Translations under genes and position numbers: made by a program
The notes under the pieces: model-generated
What the model was told of the DNA's origin: nothing
Database searches by the model: none
The model's input: only the letters and a program-made list of their open reading frames with translations
NCBI GenBank assembly: GCA_033002965.1
Contig: JAURVB010009066.1
Location: 124,001 to 188,000, forward strand
Length of the DNA stretch: 64,000 nucleotides
Reading direction: 5' to 3'
Origin: Piper betle
Lineage: Eukaryota; Streptophyta; Magnoliopsida; Piperales; Piperaceae
Shown: piece after piece, positions 53,685-64,000 of the stretch
Numbering within the stretch: position 1 is the first letter of the stretch
Layout of the letters: the number at the start of each line of letters is the position of its first letter

Positions 53685-56600
53685 TCAGTCTCTACCATTT
53701 TGCTCAGAAGTGGACGCGCAGATAGCCTCAACTGCGACCCTCTTCATGACATTTGGACATGGGTCTCCCCCAAAGTTATCCATTGATATGGTTACTGCAC
53801 ATCTCTCTTGGCCTACACATTTCTGTAAAAACCACATGTATCAGACAATGAAATGTAACATGTATTCAAAGTTCCTATGGACGGCATAAAGTACAGCTAA
53901 GAAGAAAATAAGATGATCATTATACCTTCTCTAGTACAGTGAAGGAGTTCTGGGCATGGCAAGCGCCCTGTTGGTAGTTTCCACAAGTTCCTAATGGAGT
54001 ACCAAAGCTAGCAAACTTGATACCGGAAATCGATTGCCCTGCAGCACAGTGAAGATGCACCTTTGCATTGTGGAACTCTTCTGCCCGTCCGTAGCTTTCT
54101 ATATGCCAGTTTTTTATAGTGGGGTGCCACTCAGAAACATCCGCACAAACGCTTGAAACTGTTCTCTTTGCGAGAGCTATCTGCGATGCATCGCCACCAA
54201 TCTCTTCGAATACTATCAGTAGGTTTCTTGAAGGTTTCAACCAAGACCGAGGTACATGATACCTGAGATGAGGAAAATCAAGTTTTTAAGAAAAGCAAGA
54301 AAAGCGCTACTGGCAAACATAAAAATACAGCTATTTGGTCTACAAATTGCAGTTAACAGAGCTTACCAGCGCTGGGTTGGCTGGCCACAGCCCGCCTGAC
54401 ATTTTGGAGAGCGATAGGTGCCAGCATAACTACAATCTTTGCAATCGCCACTAGCCCATGCGGTCCAGTATCTCCCTATGCTCTGCCCATTAACCCAAAT
54501 TTGACCCTTGCCCATGCTCCCCATGTCCAAAGCCAGAGGGTCATCACCCTCAGGAGTATCAAAATAAGCCTATAGTAATCAACGATATTAGAAATGAACT
54601 TATACCAAGTTTCATCACCAATTATCACATACAACTCTTCTTACTTTATGCCATGTCAGTGGCTGCTGTTTTTGAGCAGCTAAAGATCCTTGCACCCACT
54701 CCACAGATGAAATACCATCGGGAGATATAATATTCATAGCTTCTCCTTTAAGACCAACCTAACGACACATAACACAGCAGACAATTAATATGCGTATATG
54801 ATTAATAGATGCGCATTCATACATATAAAAAATGATTTTGACTATCAGGAAGGAGGATACTTGATAGAACCATTTTTGCCAAGTTAAGTCCTTTTTTCCC
54901 TGATCAAGACCATGCAGTGCAATTGGACCCAGGACCCCTGTATTCCACGTCTCATAATGTGTACCAACGTTCTCAATTCACAAAAGAAAAAAAAAGTCAA
55001 TAAATATTTAAGAGAGTGGAGTTTGAAAATATGGGAATCAATTTCAAGAAGGATAGATAACCAACCGGTAGCCCAACAGCAACACTAAGCAGTGCAATTC
55101 TATTAGTTCCAGCACGCAGATTCATATCCCCTTTATAAGTGAACCTTCGATTCTCCCTGCTTCCATAGGAAGTTCCTATAGCCATAAATTTACAAAATCC
55201 CTTACAGATAAGGCCTCAAATAGGAGCATACGGATTGGTAGGAAATATAAAAAAAATCCACCTGAAAGTTGTCCATTGATGAAAACATGGAGAGCGTGAC
55301 CTGATGACTGAACAATAAGGACTGGAGATTTACCACCACGCAAAAATGATTCAGATGGATCGACATCAATGCTGCAAATATAACAAGATAGATTTCTCAA
55401 GTTTTGGAAATATCAACCAAAGAGCACAGTCAATGTGATCTCACCTTGTCATGTACCAAAGATAGTCACTTATGTCACGAGTGACATTAACTTGCTCCAA
55501 CAGACCAATAGCTGTGATCATTGATCTCTCCTCTAATGACGAAAGATCTTCATCATAAGTTTCCCATGATAGTAATTGTGTGTTACTCACAGTGGTCATC
55601 TGCATCTGTGACGTTTGAACTCCAATCTGTGATCATAGAAAATAATTTTGGATGAATATTTCGATAATCCATTCTCAACTTGTCAACCATTGATGTGAAA
55701 ATATAAAAGTATGACATGCATTTTTTAAGTTCTCCATATTTATGTTTAAATAGTTCAAAATTTTCACTAGACGCATATTGTAATATAACTTGTAGAGTAA
55801 TGTGATACTCGTTATTCAAACAGGGCAGGTTGATAGACAAGCATAAGAAATGCGAAAAAAGGGAACAATAGCATTCTGTGAATATAGCTTACTTTTGCAG
55901 TGTTGAAAACTACATTTCTGCAATCAGGAAGGATACTAATAGACCAAGGAGGAAGATTGTAATGCATGTTATTGAACACAACTCTCGCATTGGATTTTGA
56001 ATCAAAATTTGAGAGAAAAGCTGCGCAACCTTCAGATTCAGATGAATAAACATGGGCCTGGAGAAAGTACACCGTTAGCAGAAACCTCAAAATGGCTATT
56101 CATGTATGAGAAAAGTATGAAGCAAGTCTAACCTGTTGATAAGCACCAAGAGAAGTAATAATTGGGTCAGCTGAAACCAAAGGCTTCTCGCAGAGCTTTA
56201 TAGCCCTGTGAAGCTCTTTCAAATGCCCATATTTTGGTTGATTTGGCAGACCTAAAAATTTTCAACAAAAATGAAAGCTAGTTAACATAGTCAGACAGTT
56301 AGAACGAATTACACTAGTATTACGTCATAACTTGTTTTCGAGAAATAAAAAAACAAAAAATCTCACCATATTCATCTAAGGGTGCATCATAATCATAACT
56401 AGTTGTAATAAATGGGCCTCCAGCTGTTCGGCCAAAGTTTGTTCCACCATGATACTGATGTATGTACATTAACAAGTATATGAACCGTCTTACTTTCCAA
56501 AAGCTGTTGATTAAACTCAAAAACCAAAACCTAAATTTTATACTGAAAGCTAGTTACCATATAGTAGTTGATGAACGAACCCCCCTTTTGTATGAAGCGC

Positions 56601-58257
56601 GCAACAGCAAATGCCAAATCTTGAACAGGGCGTTTGTGGATTGGACCACCAAATTCTGTAAACCTTTACTTGGGAGAACGAAATCAAGGTCAGGAGTACA
56701 CAAAATTATGTATATCACAAGCAATATTGAATCGTGCACTCAGAATCAATGTTACCAGCCACTCCAAGCCTCTGTCCACATCTTTGGCTTATAGGGCTGG
56801 TTGGGAGTAAAGGCATCACAGTAGAAGCCATTGCATGAATTAATCTGTGACGAGTATAAATTATAAAATACACACGTGAGAAAGAGTTATTTTGCAAGGA
56901 AGATTCATATCATTGAGCTGAGTCCATGGTATTTACCACAGGATCTGGAGCATCATCCTGCTTACACATTACCCATGGCACACCAGTATCAAGATCGACA
57001 GCCATTTTAGCAGCCCATGTCATGTAAGCGTGGCCAGGAGGACCCAACAGCTTACTTTCGGCACCATACTCATTCTCAATCTGCACAGGGAAACACATAT
57101 GTATATAAATATCAGACAATTATCTTCTTCGACCATATGGAGTATCAACGAGATAACTGTTGCCTCATCGATCACACCAAGTACACTTTTAACCGTAAAC
57201 CAGCTAAAATAAACAGATATATCAATATATTACTTGCTATATAGAGCAACAAAAACAGTGCGTGTTGGAAGAATAAACATTACCTGAGAAAGAATGATGG
57301 GGCCGCCCTGGGACTCAAACAACTGTTCATCCTTCATCATTTGCACAATCTTCTGTGTAAAACCTCGCATTGCCATCTAGACACTCGCAAAAACATCAAC
57401 AGCACATCACATTTCAAAAAAAAATTCAAGCACAAGCAAAAAATGCAATTTAAGTAAATGTGATTGTAGTCCAAAATCAGGAAGAAGCTACCTTAAAAGG
57501 CTCATTGTCCGTTCTAAAACTAATGCCCGGAACATATTTAAGCCAAACAGGAAACCCTCTGATTCACAGTGAACAATACAAAAACAACCGCCAATCAACA
57601 CCTCAAAAAGGGAACATGAAACAGAGACTAGATAGAAAAAGGCGAAGAAGAGCACCCAAAGTTCCACTCGGCACAAACATAAGGTCCAATGCGCAGGTGG
57701 ACATAGAGCCCAGCTCTGCACCGTCTTGATGAACCGCACCAGGTCATACCTCCCCTCAAAATTGTACTACAACACAACCCGCAGCCCAAATCACAACAAA
57801 ACACAGCAAACGAAACCAAACTGCCAAGAACAAGGCATTGACAGAGCAAAAGCTACGGTTTAGCAAGGTACATTCCCAGGAGACGGCTCATGCCCATTCC
57901 AGAAGACATAGGTCTGAATTGCGTCCAACCCACCATCCTTCGCCTTCTCAATCAGCCCTTCCCACATCTGCAAAAACACCACCTCCACCCCATCACTACC
58001 ACCATTACCACCAGACCAAAACCCACCCACATAGACACACAAAAGCAAACCAGTCCTCCACGAGAAGAGCTTGTTAGAGATGTCACCTCGGGAGTGCTCC
58101 TCGGGTAATGTACGGAGCCGGAGATGAGAATCCGGCGCTGGCCGTCGATCACCACCGCCTTCCTGTCGTAGGTCACACCGCCATGAACCCCACTCGCCAA
58201 GAGCAGCGAGAAGAAGAATGCCAAGAGAACGGCCGCCCAGCTAATTGCGGCCGCCAT
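53685..58257 (-). CDS. Beta-galactosidase, GH35, with C-terminal SUEL lectin domain
   Basis: This secreted plant beta-galactosidase removes terminal beta-galactosyl residues from cell-wall glycans. Exon 1 (58087-58257) has a signal peptide ([18 protein letters not shown]) followed by [20 protein letters not shown], the mature start of the family. Many exons follow. The GH35 signature [14 protein letters not shown] is split by an intron (about 57300 and 57080); its glutamate E in ENEYG is the acid/base. The nucleophile lies in WTEAWSGW (about 56770). Later parts include [50 protein letters not shown] and [11 protein letters not shown]. The final exons carry the Cys-rich galactose-binding lectin (SUEL) domain ([18 protein letters not shown]...[11 protein letters not shown]...[20 protein letters not shown]). 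The stop at 53685 follows SEQNGRD. The layout matches BGAL1/BGAL3-type enzymes. I read most exons in frame and saw no disabling change. Confidence 0.93.
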
Positions 58258-59575
58258 CCGCCCAAACCCACCAGCCGGCGCCGTCTACCTCGTCGTCGCC
58301 GGCGAGAAGAAGGAGGAGGAGGAGGAGGTCCAAAAATGGCGGTGGGAAGTGGAAGGAGGAAGGCGAAAGGGGAGGAGCATATAAACTGCGGGGAGCTCAA
58401 AAAGTGCTAAAGACTGTGTGGGGGTGACGGATCATCGTTTTGTGCTGGCCCGCGGGGTTTTGGTGGCCCGCACTGGAGCTTACGTGACGTGATGTGAACG
58501 TGAAGGTTCATCATTTTGGACGTTTGACACGCATGGGCTTCCAAGTTACAGAATTGTCACACTTGAACTACTTGCTCAATTATTATCAGGTTCAAGTAAT
58601 TACCAGGTTAATTAATTTAAAGAAAAGTGTAACCCATTTATTTATTTATTTATTTGAGTGACTCATAAATAAATCATATCAAATGTTATAAAAAATTACA
58701 AACTTATTTTTTTGTGAAAAATATATCCTCGTAAAATGTTAATTTTGTTTTTAAATAAAAACTCTCAATAATTTATAATTAAAATTAAATTAAAACCCTA
58801 AAATACATTTTGTTATGATTCTTAATCTCATTAGGACAATAAAATTTTATGGTTTTGAAAAAATTAATTAAAACTAAAATGAGTTTATAATCAAGCCAAT
58901 CATAGATCTACTAAAAATATTTCTAATAAAAAATCTTAATTTAAATTTTTTATGAAGCAAATAAAAATTAAGTGTCCCATTAATTTAATGCTTTTTAATA
59001 AAAAATAGATACAAGTTTTAAAAATAAGTATTTATTGCCTAACATAGAGATAAAAAAACTCTATAATTTTGAAAAACATTAAACTTAATCTCAAGTATAT
59101 GGAACCAAATTTGAGTTTATGATTAAGCATTCTACTTAGGAAAAATTTTAAATTTTAAATTTTAAATTTAAATTCTTACAATTCATGACTGAAATTAATT
59201 AGTTTTAGAATTTAAAAAGTGAGGATCTTAAACTGCTGGTAATGGTCAAGTGGTACCATTGGGCGAAAAACGAAAAAGGAGACCGAATGCGATAATTCTC
59301 AACTATGTTGTCGCACTTGTGTCAATTTTGCTTCCGTGGTGCGCCGTCGGTCGCACGATAGGGTTTAAGAGGAGTGGATTTAGTAAAACCAGGGTTAGCA
59401 TCCATAATTTTGTATGGCCACGGCTCGGTTTGTTGCGACTCAAAAGAATCCAAGGCGGCCCGTGGCATGTGGACCGGATCTATCCATAGATCGAACCCGA
59501 GGAAATGAGGGACCCACCTGAATGTGCCCGTTTCTGTTTCTGTTCCTTTGCCGTATCCGCCTCTCGACCAGCAGT
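58258..59575. other. Beta-galactosidase upstream region and AT-rich intergenic DNA
   Basis: Positions 58258-58420 are GC-rich with a GAGGAGGAGG run and are probably the 5' UTR of the minus-strand gene. A (TTTA)n microsatellite lies at about 58637-58656. The rest to 59230 is very AT-rich. Positions 59240-59570 are more balanced, contain one 79-codon open frame without a motif, and remain unexplained. Confidence 0.45.
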
Positions 59576-59583
59576 AGCTAGAC

Positions 59584-60116
59584 CAATGTTGTAAAAATCA
59601 AAATGTTTAAAAGTTTTGAATCGAACCGGTCCAAACGTCTTATTTTCTATCTACATATTTAATAAAATTATATACATGTTGTATGAAAATTAGTTTATCT
59701 AAGATAATAAAATCAAAATAAAAAATAATATATTAAGTAAAAAGTAAATTTTTTTGTTAAATTATATTTAACTATAAAATAAAATATACTTAAGGAAGTT
59801 TTATAAATTTAGAATATTAAATATTATAATTAGGCATAAAATATAAGTCATAAGAAGAATGCAAGTTAAATTCTCTTATGTTTACATGGATAATATCATC
59901 ATTTATTCTAAATTTATTAAATATTAAAATATATAAAATTTGATGAGAACGGTGATTAATGACTTGCTTATGAATCGGTTAAATTTAGTTTGAATCGGAC
60001 ATTTTAAAGAATAATTTTAACGATTCAATTTAGATATATATTTTTTACTTAGGATTCTTAAATAGTCAAATTGAATCGATTGATTCGAACCGGTTCTAAT
60101 TGATTCTACAACAATA
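59584..60116. mobile_element. Second hAT-like non-autonomous element with 8-bp target duplication
   Basis: This 533-bp AT-rich element lies between a perfect 8-bp direct repeat, AGCTAGAC, at 59576-59583 and 60117-60124. Its left end reads CAATGTTGTAAAAATC and its right end on the minus strand TATTGTTGTAGAATC, an imperfect inverted repeat. Just inside, AATCGAACCGGT (left, about 59620) is mirrored by GAACCGGTT (right, about 60086). The terminus resembles that of the element at 12675-13549, so both may use the same hAT transposase. No coding sequence lies inside. Confidence 0.7.
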
Positions 60117-62532
60117 AGCTAGACTGTTGTAGATTTAAAAAATGCGATAAAGAATCAAAGAGATGATTTGGGTAGAAGAGAAGGTGTGTAAGATTAATGA
60201 ATATTCCGGGAGTATGAACTAACCATTGGGTGGTTACAATGGATAAATCTCTGACATTGAAAGCTGACTAACTTAGATCCGGTGGGTGATTATAAAATCC
60301 TCCGGAGATAAGCTGATCCGCGATTAGTAGAACCCGGCCGGGACCTTTTCCATTTTAGATGAAATTTTGAATAGACCGGACCGGACCGGACCGGGATCCG
60401 CAACGTCCGCAATTGCGCCGGCGACGACGGGTGGGGTGGCCGCTCCGCCATTCACGGCTCACCATCCCCCTGTGGGCCCCACACCCATAGTAAACATTTT
60501 CACAGAAACCACGCGGGGCTCAACCCACTTCAAGTTCACGCGAGTAGGGCGGGGCCCGCCACCGACCCGCATTTCTCGCTGAACGGCGCCGTTAGCCTCT
60601 GCTAGTTGAACGTCCCAGCCGTTTCGCCGTCGGTGGTCGGCATGCGGCCGGTGGGGCCCCGCTGCCGCTGCCCGCCACTTTATTCCCTCCTAAACATCCC
60701 TTTTTCGCGCCATCTTTTTCGGCAAAATGACACCCAAACGGTCCAAGTCTTTGCCACAAGCATCTCATTCCATTGTGGAACAACAACGGCAACCATTAGC
60801 CCCAAGTCCTCATTGATTAATGAACATAATCATAGCATTATAACATGTTGGTAGCCAATGTTCAAGATTTGATCGATATACGACATGAATGGATCGAAGA
60901 AAACTACGGCATCGGATTCCTCGAGAAATCAGCCGGAGTAATTAGAATCTTAACAACTTCCTTAATCATTCCATGCACTGGAAGGAATATAATTGATATT
61001 TGATGGAGGTGTAAATGTTGAAGGAGATGGATGGGCATGAAAAGAACAAACAACGACCCGAGGGAGGCATGACTCGTGTCTTGCATGCTTTTGCATTTAC
61101 AAAACACGGTGAGGTGAAACGAGTGAGTGATTATAAAGCCGCGGCCTTTTGACACGCTTTTCCCCAACTACCCATGTTGCCGCATCACTAGTGTAACTAA
61201 TTCGGGAGGTACGCTTTGGTTTTGGTCCATTAGTGCATGCCCCAGCTGTTGAAACTTGAAAGAAACACGCTACACATTAAGCTGGTTGTCTTTGCTCCAA
61301 CGCCGCCCTTCACATGGTGTACTCTTATTCTCTCAGACTTATTCCAGTTTGCTTCTTTCATGGAGGGCCATAACTCATAATGGTATTCGATGACTACGTA
61401 CACTAGTTAGTTATATCCAGGAAACAGCACAAGCTCTGCCTTGATCTGTTTTACGTACGTGTCCATCTTTGTGCCAAGTGTATAGCCCCACATATTCACA
61501 TACAGATCATAAGAAGGCCATATATGATATATATTCTAGAAGATAAAAGAATGGAGGCCAACACTAGAGACGATTAAGTGAAGTAGGGAATAAGGAGAAT
61601 ACGGTGGAAGAGTCGTCAAAAGATGAAGTGGGCCTGGATTAATGCGTCACCATCCATTAGTACCGGATGCACTTTGGTAGCTTTCACATTTGCCCGAAGA
61701 CTATCGTTTAGGTGAGCAAGGGAGATGGGAAGGATGGAGTTTTTTAGTAGTTTTGTTGTAAATGAATTTGGGGCTAGTGAGCTCGTGTATATTTTAGCTT
61801 TCTTTTGCCGCCATACCTGGTTCTTGCAACGTTGTATCTGAAACATGAATCCCACCTAATGCCGTGCTTTATTCATATATGTCTGTGAGTGATATCATAC
61901 CTTCTCCACCATTATAAGGTTTCCAATTATCTGAACTTGTCGTAGACGAGTTCCTTGCCTCCCTCTTAGCTTCAGACCACGCTAACAAATGAATGGAACC
62001 CTATGGTTCTTGGGCCGAGTGATTTATATTGATTGGTGCTTGTCTGATAAGCCCATGTACAATATGTACGGCTTTCGCCCTTTGTGAAGGCCGCAAAAGC
62101 TAATGAACCGAGTTAAGTTTGAAGTTCGGAGCCCAACCACTTGGACATGTATCGAAACAAAACCATATATCATCCCCCCACTCATGTATAGAGCAAGCAA
62201 CATTTCCTTTATTTTTTGCTAGAACACTTGCAGAGTAAATAATGATGCTCACTACAATCAATACAAATACACGATGAAGAGAAACAATTAATCAAAACTT
62301 ATAAACCTATCCTATTTGTAACCAGCAAGGGAAGAAGGAGAAAGAGATTCGTTGAAAGAAAATCTATGACAAAGAATATTACTAGCCACAGGTATCTATC
62401 ATCCCCCCATTCATGTATATATACATATACATATATGTATAGTATACTTCTGATTAATCTGTACAATGGGAAGCAGGTCTTTCATGTATTACTCGTCCGC
62501 GTTTTGCTTCATCACATGAGACCATCTTCTAC
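60117..62532. other. Intergenic region with a GC-rich island
   Basis: Positions 60376-60394 are a (CCGGA)n pentanucleotide repeat. Positions 60360-60720 are GC-rich and carry GGGCCC/GGGCCCC motifs common in plant promoters, but no downstream coding sequence was recognised. The remainder is mixed-composition DNA; the part before 62533 is the likely 3' UTR of the cytokinin dehydrogenase gene. Confidence 0.45.
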
Positions 62533-63533
62533 TCATCGCAAGAACGAGTATGAATCTGTTTGGAGTTGGAAGATACCTTGGCCAGGGGCCAAGATACCCT
62601 TGGGGTCGAACTCCATCTTCCTCCTCACAAACCTCTCCCAGTTCTCACCAAAATGTTCCTTCCACTCTTCTTGTGACTTGTAATGAGGGAGATATTGCTT
62701 CACCCTTATCTTTTCCTTTTTGCATAGGCAAAGTATTTGCTGATTCTGCTTGTTGAGATTCTCCAAATTAAGTGTCTCATCTGCCGATGGTAGCGCCGAC
62801 CGAAGGAATGCTACCACGTAAAAGATGTCCTCATCTGGTGTAACCACCGAGCTCCTCTCGTCCCATCTGGGTAGCCAGAAAATGAACCAACGTCAAGATT
62901 CTCAGTTCAGATTGCATCTACGAATTAGGTTGTTGAAGATACTATTTTCTTTAAAGGGCCAAACTAAACAAGGAGATCATTTATGTCTCCACCATTTGTT
63001 AATGACCATTTGCCATTATCATTGATGTTTATATATAATCTGGCGTACCCATAATGCATAAATCCAAATACCATCAAACTATGGTCCCCTCGAAAGAGTT
63101 GGTGTTTAGTCAATCGACCAATTTGAGTATGGTTGAGTATAGACCAAGTTAAAAGTATTTTATGGCTTTTATATTTGTGCATATAAATAATTATATATAT
63201 ATATATATGATATATATGCATGGTTAGGTAGGCATATATGTGCATGTATAAAGTGGGAAGATACGCTTACTTGTTCTTGTTCACGGGGTATATGAGGATG
63301 GGTCCACTGGGCTTGTTACCCAGGATTCCTTTAAAGACACCGGCATCAAAGTCTTCAATTCTAGATTTGGGGACCAAGAGAATGAGCCAAGGATGTGGCA
63401 CATCCCAAAGTCCCTTGGCCCGGAGTTTAATCTCAGCTTTGTGAACCCGGTCCAGGAAATCTACGTAAGGCAGGTCTGAGGAGAAAACCGTAGCTGGAAT
63501 GAAGTTGAGCTCCTTGAGCAGTGCTTCTACTTC
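62533..63533 (-). CDS. Cytokinin dehydrogenase (CKX), last two exons
   Basis: This flavoenzyme cleaves the side chain of isoprenoid cytokinins. Two exons are in the window. Exon 63271-63533 encodes EVEALLKELNFIPATVFSSD followed by DLPYVDFLDRV and HPWLILLVPKS, ending NKNK. The last exon, 62533-62866, reads WDERSSVVTPDEDIFYVVAF and the C-terminal block VKQYLPHYKSQEEWKEHFG then RKMEFDPKGILAPGQGIF, which closes the substrate/FAD domain in this family. The exons join in phase (AA|A, then TGG). The FAD-linking GHS motif and the other upstream exons lie beyond the right edge. The paralogue cannot be determined from this part. Confidence 0.92.
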
Positions 63534-64000
63534 CTATATTCATACAACAGTTCAATAAGCCTTTGTCAATATATGCTTTTGAAATGAATATATATATACA
63601 CATATGATCACATCACATAATTTCTATTTACTGTTACTAGTCAATCTCGAGCTAAAGTTGTCTATTCTCGTGTTGATGTTGGCTACCATTTTTTAGACGA
63701 AAAAGCAACCATCCGTAGTTTTATATGAATATATCAATGTCTCTAAATTTACAGACATCACTAAATGAGTATTGATAACAGTTGTCAATACCAAATGTTG
63801 TCGGAAATTTAATTTTTAGGAATAATCCAATCTTCATCCCTATATTCTAGTAATATTTTCATGTATATGTTTACAAATTGTTAAGTAAATTATAGAATTT
63901 GTATGCAACTGGGGAGCAAGGTATTATCCTCTCATCAAAGCTTCCAATTATTGGGCAGCTTTTGGCACCAACTTAGATGCCAGCCGGTAGAGGAGATTGA
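63534..64000 (-). other. Upstream CKX intron running off the window
   Basis: Upstream of the acceptor ATATAG at 63534 no further CKX exon was recognised to the window edge, so this is an intron of at least 467 bp. It is AT-rich. Confidence 0.55.

Noticed and set aside
60367..60582. Open frame in the GC-rich island
   Set aside because: It begins in a (CCGGA)n repeat and shows no domain or supporting splice structure; it looks like promoter-type GC-rich DNA.

Overview
This is a window of plant nuclear DNA. It carries intron-rich genes with GT-AG introns and AT-rich intergenic DNA studded with TA microsatellites and GC-rich non-autonomous mobile elements. The products (IQD protein, WRKY factor, SnRK1 gamma subunit, cytokinin oxidase, GH35 beta-galactosidase, RTE1-like protein) place it in a flowering plant. 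Palindromes built on GGCCGT(C/T)GGAT-like motifs weakly suggest a monocot, but I cannot name the species.

Layout. 1-12.4 kb: two tandem minus-strand ABCA half-transporter genes; the first runs off the left edge, and a GC-rich hairpin element sits between them. 12.7-13.5 kb: a hAT-like non-autonomous element with an 8-bp target duplication. 14.6-18.1 kb: an IQD calmodulin-binding gene (minus). 20.0-21.2 kb: a decayed FAR1/MULE-type transposase remnant. 24.8-27.8 kb: an LRR receptor-like pseudokinase gene (plus). 29.1-32.1 kb: a SnRK1 gamma-type (KING1-like) four-CBS gene (minus), including a GC-AG intron. 33.9-34.6 kb: a second hairpin element, nested in a TA microsatellite. 39.2-42.2 kb: a group IIb WRKY gene (plus). 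43.0-44.4 kb: a pseudogene of the serine palmitoyltransferase subunit LCB2, with the PLP lysine lost. 46.3-48.9 kb: a BAH-PHD histone-reader gene of the EBS/SHL type (minus), with a frameshift in a G run. 51.2-52.1 kb: an RTE1-like gene (plus). 53.7-58.3 kb: a beta-galactosidase with a C-terminal lectin domain (minus). 59.6-60.1 kb: a second hAT-like element. 62.5 kb to the right edge: the last two exons of a cytokinin dehydrogenase (minus).

The genes do not form a pathway or cluster. They look like ordinary plant loci separated by decayed or non-autonomous mobile DNA. The points most worth a second look are two non-autonomous elements nested in TA repeats that share a multi-hairpin architecture, two hAT-like elements with target duplications readable directly in the sequence, two coding-frame breaks that both fall in homopolymers, and the apparent conversion of a protein linker into an intron in the second ABCA gene. 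I saw no compelling new multi-gene system.
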